Of a stretch of DNA of 34,865 bases, positions 18,030 through 26,839 are shown one piece after another; within the stretch, counting starts at the first letter, position 1, and every line of letters starts with the position of its first letter. Origin of the DNA: Polaromonas sp. (GTDB taxonomy: Bacteria > Pseudomonadota > Gammaproteobacteria > Burkholderiales > Burkholderiaceae_C); assembly GCF_030682935.1 (NCBI RefSeq), contig NZ_JAUXNA010000277.1, positions 1-34,865 on the forward strand. The letters are read 5' to 3'. The translations under genes were made by a program, and so were the position numbers. A model generated the notes under the pieces. It had not been told where the DNA came from. It saw only the letters and a list, made by a program, of their open reading frames with translations, and made no database searches.

Positions 18030-18969
18030 AGCTTTGCAGACGTTCGTAGCGACGGTCGAGCAATTCCTTGACCTTCAAATCGCTGACCTGCCGAAACGCG
18101 TCGTTGAGCGCCCGTTTCAGGAAGGCCGCCATTTGCTTGGGGTCGCGGTGCGCGCCGCCCACCGGCTCATTGACGATCTTGTCGATCACGCCCAGGGCCT
18201 TGAGCCGGTGCGCCGTGATGCCCAGCGCTTCGGCGGCAAGCTGGGCCTTTTCCGAAGTTTTCCAGAGGATGGACGCGCAGCCTTCCGGGCTGATGACCGA
18301 ATAAATCGAATACTGCAGCATCACCACCTGGTCGCCGACTGAAATGGCCAGCGCGCCGCCGGAGCCGCCTTCACCGATGATGGTGGTGATGATGGGCACT
18401 TCGAGTTGCGCCATTTCAAAAATGTTGCGGCCAATGGCTTCGGACTGGCCACGCTCTTCAGCTTCAATGCCCGGGTAAGCGCCGGGCGTATCGACAAACG
18501 TAAAAACAGGCAATCCGAACTTTTCAGCCGTTTTCATGAGCCGCAAAGCCTTGCGGTAGCCCTCGGGCTTGCTCATGCCGAAATTGCGCAGGCCGCGCTC
18601 CTTGGTGTCGCGCCCTTTCTGGTGGCCCAGCACCATGCAGGCCGTGCCGTTAAAGCGGGCCAGGCCGCCCACAATGCTCAGGTCGTCGGCAAAATGCCGG
18701 TCGCCGTGCAACTCCACAAAATCAGTGAAGATTTCCTTGACATAGTCCAGCGTATAGGGCCGCTCCGCGTGGCGCGCGATCTTGGTGATCTGCCACGGCG
18801 TCAGGACGCTGTAAATGTCTTTGGTGAGTTGCTGGCTCTTTTTGGCCAGCTGGTCGATTTCTTCCGAAATATCGACCGCTGACTCGGTTTGCACGTAACG
18901 CAATTCTTCAATTTTTCCTTCAAGCTCCGCAATCGGCTGCTCGAAATCGAGGAATGTTTTTTTTGCCAT
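17989..18969 (-). CDS. accA: Acetyl-CoA carboxylase carboxyltransferase subunit alpha
   Basis: [27 protein letters not shown]...[19 protein letters not shown]...[30 protein letters not shown]. Start at 18969. Confidence 0.97.
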   Translation of the reverse strand: MAKKTFLDFEQPIAELEGKIEELRYVQTESAVDISEEIDQLAKKSQQLTKDIYSVLTPWQITKIARHAERPYTLDYVKEIFTDFVELHGDRHFADDLSIVGGLARFNGTACMVLGHQKGRDTKERGLRNFGMSKPEGYRKALRLMKTAEKFGLPVFTFVDTPGAYPGIEAEERGQSEAIGRNIFEMAQLEVPIITTIIGEGGSGGALAISVGDQVVMLQYSIYSVISPEGCASILWKTSEKAQLAAEALGITAHRLKALGVIDKIVNEPVGGAHRDPKQMAAFLKRALNDAFRQVSDLKVKELLDRRYERLQSYGRFTDTKADISK

Positions 18970-18979
18970 GGTCTGCTCC

Positions 18980-19711
18980 TCAAGCTTCTTGAACTTTAAT
19001 CTGCCCAGTGGTCGGCTCTTTGCCCAGAACCTGCACGGGATCCAGAGAGCGCCAAATATACCAAGTCGCCACACTGCAGTAAGGCGCCCAGGCGGCCGCG
19101 ACTTCCCGCGCGTCGCTGCGGCTGACGGATTCGCCTGAAAAATAGTTCTGGCTGATACCGTTGATCAGGCCCACGTCATCCAGCGGCAAGACGTTGGGAC
19201 GCGTCAGGTAAAAAATCAAAAACATCTCTGCGGTCCAGCGGCCAATGCCGCGGATGGCCACCAGCTCGGCAATGATGGCGTCGTCGTCCATGGACTGCCA
19301 GTCTTTGACGTGGACCGTACCCGCATCAAAGTGAATTGACAAATCGACCAGATACTCGACCTTGCGCGCACTCAGCCCTGCGGCCCGCATGTCGTCCACC
19401 TTGAGCCTGAGCACATGGGCAGGCGTCATTTCCCTTGGCAGCGCGGCAAAGCGGTGCCAGACCGTCTGGGCCGCCTTGACCGAGATCTGTTGCCCCACAA
19501 TGCTGCGCGCCAGCGTGCTGAAGGCGTCGCTGCGTGCTTGCAGGCAGGTGTCACCCAGCTGCGGAATGAGCCGCTTCATGACCCGGTCTTTTTTGACCAG
19601 ATGCTTGCGGGCGTCAGCCCAATACGCAGGCGCAATGATGGCGGTTTCCAGGCATTCGGCCGCCTCGATCAGCTCGGTGCCCCCCACGCTGCCCTTCACT
19701 ATCTTTTTCAT
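18980..19711 (-). CDS. DNA-3-methyladenine glycosylase II-like (AlkA family)
   Basis: [58 protein letters not shown] (HhH-GPD motif). Confidence 0.92.
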   Translation of the reverse strand: MKKIVKGSVGGTELIEAAECLETAIIAPAYWADARKHLVKKDRVMKRLIPQLGDTCLQARSDAFSTLARSIVGQQISVKAAQTVWHRFAALPREMTPAHVLRLKVDDMRAAGLSARKVEYLVDLSIHFDAGTVHVKDWQSMDDDAIIAELVAIRGIGRWTAEMFLIFYLTRPNVLPLDDVGLINGISQNYFSGESVSRSDAREVAAAWAPYCSVATWYIWRSLDPVQVLGKEPTTGQIKVQEA

Positions 19712-19764
19712 AGCTTATTGCGCCCGTCCTGTAGGGGCTGGAGGCCAAAATAGCTTGAATATTT
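19699..19764 (+). repeat. 65-bp dispersed repeat, copy 5 (between cysS and the AlkA-like gene)
   Basis: ctatctttttcatagcttattgcgcccgtcctgtaggggctggaggccaaaatagcttgaatattt (66 nt). Confidence 0.7.
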
Positions 19765-21164
19765 CACGTCTGCACCTCCCAAGTGGTGCCTGCGGGCGAG
19801 TCTTTCAGCACAATGCCCTTGTCCAGCAAGTTGCTCCGGATGCGGTCTGCCGCCGCAAAGTCCTTGGCCCTTTTGGCGTCGGCGCGCTCGGCAATCAGCA
19901 CCTGGATACTGTCGTCGTCCAGCCCGGCACCGGCTTGGAGGTAGCGCGCAGGTTCACCTTGCAGTAAACCCAGGCAGGCGCCCAGGGCCTTGAGCAGTCC
20001 TGCCAGTTCGGCTGAACGGGTCTTGTTGACCTCACTGGCCAACTCATACAGCACGGCAACCGCCTCGGGTGTGCCAAAGTCTTCGTCCATCGCCGACTTG
20101 AAGCGGGCCGTATAAGCGTCAAGCGAAGGCGCCGCCCAGTCAATCATGACTGCGGCCGGCGTGACGAGGTCGAGTGCGGTGTACAAGCGCTTGAGGGAAT
20201 TGCGGGCGTCGTCCAGATGGGCATCGCTGTAGTTCAGCGGGCTGCGGTAGTGCGCGCGGATGATGAAAAAGCGCACCGTTTCCGCATCGTACCTGGCCAA
20301 AATTTCGCGGATGGTGAAAAAGTTGCCCAGCGACTTGGACATCTTTTCGTTGTCCACACGGACAAAACCGTTGTGCATCCAGATGCTGGCCAGCGGCTTG
20401 CCATGGGCACCTTCCGACTGGGCGATCTCGTTCTCGTGGTGCGGAAACTGCAGGTCGGCGCCGCCACCATGAATGTCAAACGACTCGCCCAGCAACTGGC
20501 ACGCCATGGCTGAGCATTCAATATGCCAGCCGGGCCGGCCCCGCCCGTAGGGGCTGTCCCACTGGGCGTCGGCCGGCTCGCCGGGCTTGGCGCTTTTCCA
20601 CAAAACAAAGTCCAGCGGATCGTCCTTGCCCTCCAGCACCTCCACCCGCTCGCCGGCGCGCAACTCGTCGAGCGACTTGCCAGACAGCTTGCCGTAGCCC
20701 GCAAACTTGCGCACGGCGTAGTTCACGTCGCCCTTGTTCTGCCCGCCTTGGGACTGGTAGGCCAGGCCTTTTTTCTCCAGCGTGCCAATCAGGCTGAGCA
20801 TTTGCGGCACGAAATCGGTGGCGCGCGGCTCATGGGTCGGGCGCTCAATGCCCAGCGCATCGGCATCCTGGTGCAGGGCATCGACCATGCGATCGGTCAG
20901 CGCGCGAATGGTCTCGCCGTTTTCAAGCGCGCGCTTGATGATTTTGTCGTCAATATCGGTCACGTTGCGCACATAAGTGACCTGTAAGCCGCTCAACTTG
21001 AGCCAGCGCTGGACCACATCAAAAGCCACCATGGCCCGCGCATGGCCCAAATGACAAAGGTCGTACACCGTCATGCCGCACACATACATGCGGGCATGGC
21101 CGGGAATCAGGGGGGAAAAATCTTCTACGTCACGCGACAGCGTGTTGTAAATGCGAAGGCTCAT
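19764..21164 (-). CDS. cysS: Cysteinyl-tRNA synthetase
   Basis: [100 protein letters not shown] (KMSKS). Confidence 0.98.
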   Translation of the reverse strand: MSLRIYNTLSRDVEDFSPLIPGHARMYVCGMTVYDLCHLGHARAMVAFDVVQRWLKLSGLQVTYVRNVTDIDDKIIKRALENGETIRALTDRMVDALHQDADALGIERPTHEPRATDFVPQMLSLIGTLEKKGLAYQSQGGQNKGDVNYAVRKFAGYGKLSGKSLDELRAGERVEVLEGKDDPLDFVLWKSAKPGEPADAQWDSPYGRGRPGWHIECSAMACQLLGESFDIHGGGADLQFPHHENEIAQSEGAHGKPLASIWMHNGFVRVDNEKMSKSLGNFFTIREILARYDAETVRFFIIRAHYRSPLNYSDAHLDDARNSLKRLYTALDLVTPAAVMIDWAAPSLDAYTARFKSAMDEDFGTPEAVAVLYELASEVNKTRSAELAGLLKALGACLGLLQGEPARYLQAGAGLDDDSIQVLIAERADAKRAKDFAAADRIRSNLLDKGIVLKDSPAGTTWEVQT

Positions 21165-21494
21165 GAAAGGTCTGTGTGCGAGGACTGACGTCAATCGGGC
21201 AATCCGTCAATCAGTCAGAAATGGGGGAAGGAAAACTCTATCTCACGGGCGTTGCTTGTTCGGCAGGAGCGGTAAAGCGGATGCGCAAGCGCGTGCAATA
21301 AAAACGGAAAGCACAATATTCTGGCGCCGTTGAACTATACCCCCTCAGCTACAATCTGGCGGATATTTAGCCGATGTCACAGCGTGCCGCTTCACCCGCA
21401 GACGCTTGGCAAGCGGGGGGTTTTGTAGTGACTTTCCGCGCCGACGACAGCCAAAATTCGTCAAAACGGCGCCCCAACAACAGCGAGAGTTCTT

Positions 21495-22586
21495 ATGCCC
21501 ACGCCAGCATTTTTTTTACGCGCCCCCTTGTCGGCGGCCTTGCGCACGCTGCTCCTGGCCGCCACGCTGTCGGTGTCCGCCGCCTATGCCGATGACTACG
21601 CCGATGTCAGCCGCCTGATGCGTTCCAACCAATACCCTGACGCACTGGCCAAGGCCGAGCAGTACCTGGCGAGCAAACCTCGCGACCCGCAAATGCGTTT
21701 TCTCAAGGGTGTGATCCAGACCGAAACCGGCAAGGCCAGCGAAGCCGTTGCCACCTTCACCAAGATCACCGAAGACTACCCCGAGCTGCCCGAGCCCTAC
21801 AACAACCTGGCCGTGCTGTACGCCGGCCAAAGCCAATTCGACAAGGCCAGGGCTGCACTTGAGATGGCGATCCGCACCAACCCCAGCTACGCCACCGCCC
21901 ACGAAAACCTCGGCGACGTCTACGCCCGGCTCGCCAGCCAGGCCTACAGCAAAGCGCTGCAGCTTGACGGCGGAAACGCGGCCGTACAGCCCAAACTTGC
22001 CTTGATCCGTACCTTGTTCTCAGCCGACAGCAAAGCCCCGCAAAAGCCTGCTGCCGCAGCCACACCGCCCGCCCCTGCGTCTGCGGCCAAACCTGCCCCG
22101 GTCCCAGCGCCTGTCGTGCCCGCGAAACCCGCGCCAGCACCGGTGGTTGCCAAACCCGTGCCTGCGGCACCTCCCGCAGTTGCCGATGCGCCAGCCGCCA
22201 AAACTGCCGATGCAGCGCCCGCCCCCGCCAGCCCAGCCACGGCTGGCACCGAAAAAGACGTAGAGACGGCCGTGCGCGCCTGGGCTGACGCCTGGGCCAG
22301 CCAAGACATGAACACCTACCTGTCCAGCTATGGCCCGAATTTTGAAACCCCGGGCAAGCAGTCACGCAAAGCTTGGGAAAATGATCGCCGTGCACGAATT
22401 GCGGGTAAATCAACCATCAGCGTGAAGCTGTCCGACCTGTCGATTACCCTCCAGGGCAGCAAGGCCACCGCCAAATTCAGGCAAGACTACAGCACGGGCA
22501 CCCTGAACCTGTCAAGCCGCAAGACTCTCGAGTTGACCAAGGTCGGCGAGCGCTGGGTGATCGCAAGGGAATCCACGGGCAGTTAA
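21495..22586 (+). CDS. TPR-repeat protein with Ala/Pro-rich linker and C-terminal NTF2/Cds6-like domain
   Basis: Signal peptide; TPRs (ALAKAEQYLASKPRDPQMRFLKGVIQTETGKASEAVATFTKITEDYPELPEPYNNLAVLYAGQSQFDKARAALEMAIRTNP); AP-rich linker; VETAVRAWADAWASQDMNTYLSSYGPNFETPGKQSRKAWENDRRARI. Confidence 0.85.
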   Translation: MPTPAFFLRAPLSAALRTLLLAATLSVSAAYADDYADVSRLMRSNQYPDALAKAEQYLASKPRDPQMRFLKGVIQTETGKASEAVATFTKITEDYPELPEPYNNLAVLYAGQSQFDKARAALEMAIRTNPSYATAHENLGDVYARLASQAYSKALQLDGGNAAVQPKLALIRTLFSADSKAPQKPAAAATPPAPASAAKPAPVPAPVVPAKPAPAPVVAKPVPAAPPAVADAPAAKTADAAPAPASPATAGTEKDVETAVRAWADAWASQDMNTYLSSYGPNFETPGKQSRKAWENDRRARIAGKSTISVKLSDLSITLQGSKATAKFRQDYSTGTLNLSSRKTLELTKVGERWVIARESTGS

Positions 22587-22674
22587 TGCGCAACGGCGAA
22601 CCGGATCAACCCTCTTCGACCTTGCCGGTCCCTCGCAGCATTTTCAAAGCAAGCCATTGCCTTTCGAAGTCCGC

Positions 22675-23943
22675 ATGAAAAGGGCGCTCGTAGCGCTATT
22701 TTTGATCGCGCCCTACCTGGCGCTTTCGGCGTCCCCTGCGCGCGCCGAAAGCATGGCCCGCCCCCCTGCCAACGCGCCAGCGGCCAAAAAGCAGTCGGTC
22801 GTGCCGTCCCGGGCAAGTCGCGCATCCGCCAAGCGCGAAGGCGAGGCCGAAGCCCGGCTGATTGAGATTTACAAACTCGTCGGCCAAGCCAGCACCCGCG
22901 AGGCCCTGCACAAGGCAGAAGGCCTGGTCCGGGACCATCCCAACTTCCAGCTGGCCCAGTTGCTGTATGGCGATTTGCTGGCCAGCCGCACCCGCCCGGT
23001 CAACGCGCTGGGGGACGTACCCGACACCAGCGCCAGGGCCGCAGCACTGCCGTTGGCCGAACTGCGGCAGGAGTCGCTGCTGCGCCTGCGCGCCCTGCGC
23101 GAGCGCCCGGCACCGGGCATGGTGCCGTCCCAGTTTCTGGCGCTCTCGCCAACGAGCAAACACGCGATTGCCATCGACACCTCACGCTCACGCCTGTATC
23201 TGTTCGGGAACACCACGGCAGGCCTGACACTGCTGGCCGACTATTACATATCGGTTGGCAAGCTGGGCACTGAAAAATTCGTGGAAGGAGACCAGCGCAC
23301 ACCGCTGGGCGTGTACTTCGTTACCAGCAACCTCGATCCCAAATCGCTGCGCGACTTTTACGGCGCGGGCGCCCTGCCCATCAATTACCCCAACCAGCTC
23401 GACGTCAAACGCGGCAAAACCGGCAGCGGCATCTGGTTGCATGGCTCGCCGCCGGAGCAGTATTCGCGCGCGCCGCTGGCCAGTGATGGCTGCGTCGTGC
23501 TGGCCAATCCGGATCTGCAGCGCCTGATCAGGACGGTCGAAATCCGCCATACGCCGGTCGTGATTGCGCAAAGCCTGCAATGGGTGGCGCCGCACACCCT
23601 GAAGGCTGACATCAAGTCGTTTGAAGACGTGCTGCAGGGATGGCACCTCGCCAAGTCCAGCGGCGACATGGCTAAACTCAAGTCCTGGTACGCACCAGAC
23701 TTCACCAGCTACGGCAAAACGATGGCCGAATGGACGCCTGCCCTGCAAGCCGAACTCAAGCAACTGGGCGGACGCGACATCCGGCTCAAGGATGTGTCTT
23801 ACCTGCGCTGGACCGACAGCAGTGACACCATGGTGGTAACCTTTGGCGAACTGGCCAAGGGCGCCACGACCGGCCGCACCAAACGCCAGTACTGGATCCG
23901 CCAGGGCAGCCAGTGGAAAATATTTTTTGAAGGAACCCTCTAA
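22675..23943 (+). CDS. L,D-transpeptidase family protein (YkuD domain) with C-terminal NTF2/Cds6-like domain
   Basis: SKHAIAIDTSRSRLYLFGN..., EGDQRTPLGVYFV, GIWLHGSPPEQYSRAPLASDGCVVLANPDLQRL (HGxx...SxGC catalytic motif). ATG 22675 preferred over TTG 22657. Confidence 0.9.
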   Translation: MKRALVALFLIAPYLALSASPARAESMARPPANAPAAKKQSVVPSRASRASAKREGEAEARLIEIYKLVGQASTREALHKAEGLVRDHPNFQLAQLLYGDLLASRTRPVNALGDVPDTSARAAALPLAELRQESLLRLRALRERPAPGMVPSQFLALSPTSKHAIAIDTSRSRLYLFGNTTAGLTLLADYYISVGKLGTEKFVEGDQRTPLGVYFVTSNLDPKSLRDFYGAGALPINYPNQLDVKRGKTGSGIWLHGSPPEQYSRAPLASDGCVVLANPDLQRLIRTVEIRHTPVVIAQSLQWVAPHTLKADIKSFEDVLQGWHLAKSSGDMAKLKSWYAPDFTSYGKTMAEWTPALQAELKQLGGRDIRLKDVSYLRWTDSSDTMVVTFGELAKGATTGRTKRQYWIRQGSQWKIFFEGTL

Positions 23944-24560
23944 TGGTATTTGCTACATTCGGCGCTTTCCGGGCGCTGCGCCGCGCACTGCTGACCGCCA
24001 CCGCTGCCGGCACGCTGGCGTGCCTGACAGGCCAGGCCCTGGCCCAAGGCGCACCCAAAGTGAAGTTCATCACCAGCGAAGGTGATTTTGTGGTCGAAGT
24101 CTACCCCGACAAGGCCCCAAAAACCGTCGAAAACTTCCTGCAATACGTCAAAGACAAGCACTACGACGGCACGATTTTTCACCGCGTCATCAACAACTTC
24201 ATGGTGCAGGGCGGCGGCTACGACAGTGCGTACGCCGAGAAAAAAACCCGCGCACCCGTGGTGCACGAAGGCCGTGAAGCGCTGGCCAAAGGCGGGCCCA
24301 AAAACATCGTCGCGACACTCGCCATGGCCCGCACCAACGACCCCAATTCCGCCTCTTCGCAGTTTTTCATCAATGTGAAAGACAATGATTTTCTGAACCC
24401 ATCAACCCAGGCGCCTGGTTATACCGTGTTCGGCAAGGTCGTCATCGGCATGGACGTGGTCAACAAGATCAAGACCGTGCCGACCGGCGCTGGCGGCCCC
24501 TTTCCCTCGGACGTCCCCAAGACGCCCGTCGTCATCAAATCTGCAACCCTCGTCAACTGA
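23943..24560 (+). CDS. Peptidyl-prolyl cis-trans isomerase, cyclophilin type, with signal peptide
   Basis: N-terminal signal sequence, then [68 protein letters not shown]. Confidence 0.94.
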   Translation: MVFATFGAFRALRRALLTATAAGTLACLTGQALAQGAPKVKFITSEGDFVVEVYPDKAPKTVENFLQYVKDKHYDGTIFHRVINNFMVQGGGYDSAYAEKKTRAPVVHEGREALAKGGPKNIVATLAMARTNDPNSASSQFFINVKDNDFLNPSTQAPGYTVFGKVVIGMDVVNKIKTVPTGAGGPFPSDVPKTPVVIKSATLVN

Positions 24561-24572
24561 TTCAGGACACTT

Positions 24573-25082
24573 ATGACCAACCCGAAAGTAGAACTCCATA
24601 TCGCCAACTACGGCGTCATCACGCTGGAACTCGACGCCGACAAAGCGCCCAAGAGCGTCGCCAACTTCCTGAGCTACGTCAACAAAGGCCACTACACCAA
24701 CACCGTGTTTCACCGCGTGATCCCCGGCTTCATGGTGCAGGGTGGCGGTTTTGAAGTCGGCATGAAGCAAAAACCCACCGACGGCGAGATCGAAAACGAA
24801 GCCAACAATGGCCTGAAAAACGACAACTACACCGTCGCCATGGCCCGCACCAATGCACCGCACTCGGCAAGTTCACAGTTTTTCATCAACGTGTCAGACA
24901 ACGCTTTCCTGAACCACACCGGACCGAACGCTTCGGGCTGGGGCTATGCGGTGTTTGGCAAAGTGGTGGAAGGCAAAGACGTTGTTGACAAGATCAAGGT
25001 CGTCAAAACCGGCCGCAAAGGCTTTCATGATGACGTGCCCATGGACGACGTGATCATCGAAAAAGCCGTCGCGCTGGCCTGA
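24573..25082 (+). CDS. ppiB: Peptidyl-prolyl cis-trans isomerase B, cytoplasmic cyclophilin
   Basis: [61 protein letters not shown]; no signal peptide. Confidence 0.94.
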   Translation: MTNPKVELHIANYGVITLELDADKAPKSVANFLSYVNKGHYTNTVFHRVIPGFMVQGGGFEVGMKQKPTDGEIENEANNGLKNDNYTVAMARTNAPHSASSQFFINVSDNAFLNHTGPNASGWGYAVFGKVVEGKDVVDKIKVVKTGRKGFHDDVPMDDVIIEKAVALA

Positions 25083-25116
25083 TTTTTCATTCGGACTGCG
25101 CTTGACTGAGTCCCCG

Positions 25117-25950
25117 ATGAACACCTCGACCGTGCCCAGGATGGCGGAGCTTCACGCGCCGCCATCCTGGCGCACGGTCGATTTCATTTCAGACCTGCAC
25201 CTGAGTGATGATGCGCCAGACACCTTCACGGCCTGGCGGCACTACCTCGAAAGCACCCCGGCAGATGCCGTGTTTATTTTGGGCGACCTGTTTGAAGTCT
25301 GGGTCGGCGACGACGCCGTCAGCGACACCGCCGTAAGCGCTGCGGCGCTGCTGCCCAACGCCCGGTTTGAAGACCGCTGCGCCCGCGTGCTGGGTCAGGC
25401 CGCGAGCCGGATGGCGCTGTATTTCATGCACGGCAACCGCGACTTTCTGGTCGGCCAGCGCTTGATGGATTTGTGCCACACCACCCTGCTGAGCGACCCC
25501 ACCGTGCTGGTGTTTGAAGGCCAGCGCTGGCTGCTGTCGCATGGCGACGCGTTGTGCCTGGGCGACGTGGACTACCTGCGGTTTCGCCGGCAAGTGCGCA
25601 GCCCCGACTGGCAAAGCGCCTTCCTGGCAAAACCACTGGCCGAGCGCCAGGCCATTGCGCGCGGACTGCGGCAGCAAAGTGAGGCGCGCAAACAATCGGG
25701 CGCCGACTACGCCGACGTGGACGCTGACGCCGCCCGCCAGTGGTTGCAGGCCGCCAAGGCGCGCACCCTGATTCACGGCCACACCCACAAACCGGCGTTG
25801 CACGACCTGGGCCAGGGCTTTGTGCGCGTCGTTCTCAGCGACTGGGATGCCGAAGCGCCCGTGTTGCGCACCGAAGTGTTGCGCCTGCGCAGCAACGGCT
25901 TGATGCGCATTCACCTGCTCAGCCCCGTCGCGTCAACCCTTCACCCATAA
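25117..25950 (+). CDS. lpxH: UDP-2,3-diacylglucosamine diphosphatase
   Basis: FISDLHLSDDAPDTFTAWRHYL, FILGDLFEVWVGDDA, YFMHGNRDFLVG, LSHGDALCLGDVDYLRFR, IHGHTHKPALHDL (metallophosphatase). Start could be TTG 25102, ATG 25117 or ATG 25141. Confidence 0.93.
   Translation: MNTSTVPRMAELHAPPSWRTVDFISDLHLSDDAPDTFTAWRHYLESTPADAVFILGDLFEVWVGDDAVSDTAVSAAALLPNARFEDRCARVLGQAASRMALYFMHGNRDFLVGQRLMDLCHTTLLSDPTVLVFEGQRWLLSHGDALCLGDVDYLRFRRQVRSPDWQSAFLAKPLAERQAIARGLRQQSEARKQSGADYADVDADAARQWLQAAKARTLIHGHTHKPALHDLGQGFVRVVLSDWDAEAPVLRTEVLRLRSNGLMRIHLLSPVASTLHP
25126..25181 (+). promoter_or_regulatory. Long hairpin across the lpxH start region
   Basis: Left arm tcgaccgtgcccaggatggcgg (25126-25147), 11-nt loop, right arm ccgccatcctggcgcacggtcga (25159-25181); 22 pairs with one bulged nucleotide. 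ATG 25141 lies in the stem. Confidence 0.6.
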
Positions 25951-25961
25951 GTTTCCACCCC

Positions 25962-26744
25962 ATGCTGAACTGGTTGCAGTCCCTGTTAGGCCGCGGCAAC
26001 GGCCCCCCCGGCATTCCCGAGGCCCTGTGGCACAGCACCCTGCTGCGCTACCCTTTTCTGGCCCGACGCCCGGTGGCCGACCACATTCGTCTGCGCGCGC
26101 TGGTCAGCCGGTTTCTGGCGCACAAGGAATTCAGTGGCGCGCACGGGCTCATCGTCACAGACGAGATGGCGGTCGCCATTGCAGCGCAAGCCTGCCTGCC
26201 CGTGCTGCACCTGGGCCTGCGCTGGTATGACGACTTCAAGGGCATCGTGGTCCACCCCGGTGCCATGCTCGCGCGGCGCCAAACCACCGACCAGGCGGGC
26301 GTGGTGCACTACTACAGCGAAGCCTTGCTGGGCGAAGCCATGGAACGCGGCCCGGTCACCCTGAGCTGGCAAGACGTGGCGGCAGCAGGCGACCTGGCAG
26401 AGCAAGGGCACAACGTGGTGATTCACGAGTTCGTCCACAAAATCGACATGCGTGATGGCCTGGCCGATGGCTGCCCGCCCCTGCCCTCGCGCGCAGCCCA
26501 CACCGCCTGGCACGCGGTGATGCAACCCGCCTACGACAGCTTTTGTGAGCAAGTCGCCATGGCCAAACGCTTCGGTGGCCAACAGCCCTGGCTGGACAGC
26601 TACGGCGCCACGGCCCCGGCTGAATTTTTTGCGGTGGCCTGTGAAGGCTACTTCGTCCAGCGCGATCGCTTCACGCAGGACTTTGCAGCCCTGACCACCC
26701 TGTTCGACCAATTTTTCAAGGGAAATAGGCCTACAACCAAATAA
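25962..26744 (+). CDS. mtfA: MtfA-family zinc-dependent peptidase
   Basis: MLNWLQSLLGRGNGPPGIPEALWHSTLLRYPFLARR...GHNVVIHEFVHKIDMRDGLADGCPPLP (HEFxH zinc motif), EFFAVACEGYF. ATG 25962; the ORF-track start at 25740 runs into lpxH. Confidence 0.93.
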   Translation: MLNWLQSLLGRGNGPPGIPEALWHSTLLRYPFLARRPVADHIRLRALVSRFLAHKEFSGAHGLIVTDEMAVAIAAQACLPVLHLGLRWYDDFKGIVVHPGAMLARRQTTDQAGVVHYYSEALLGEAMERGPVTLSWQDVAAAGDLAEQGHNVVIHEFVHKIDMRDGLADGCPPLPSRAAHTAWHAVMQPAYDSFCEQVAMAKRFGGQQPWLDSYGATAPAEFFAVACEGYFVQRDRFTQDFAALTTLFDQFFKGNRPTTK

Positions 26745-26775
26745 GTACGGGCACAAGCCGCTATTTATTTAATAG
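26711..26775 (-). repeat. 65-bp dispersed repeat, copy 6 (encodes the MtfA C-terminus)
   Basis: atttttcaagggaaataggcctacaaccaaataagtacgggcacaagccgctatttatttaatag, same length and register as copy 7. Confidence 0.75.
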
Positions 26776-26839
26776 TGAATTAAACACTGCAGCCCATCAG
26801 CAGCCGACGTTTGCCATGCCCGGCAGGCCACTCGGGCCA

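Noticed and set aside
21325-21355. Possible sigma-70 promoter (TTGAAC...TACAAT) upstream of the TPR gene
   Set aside because: Spacing with the best -35 is only 14 nt; the 17-nt alternative has a poor -35.
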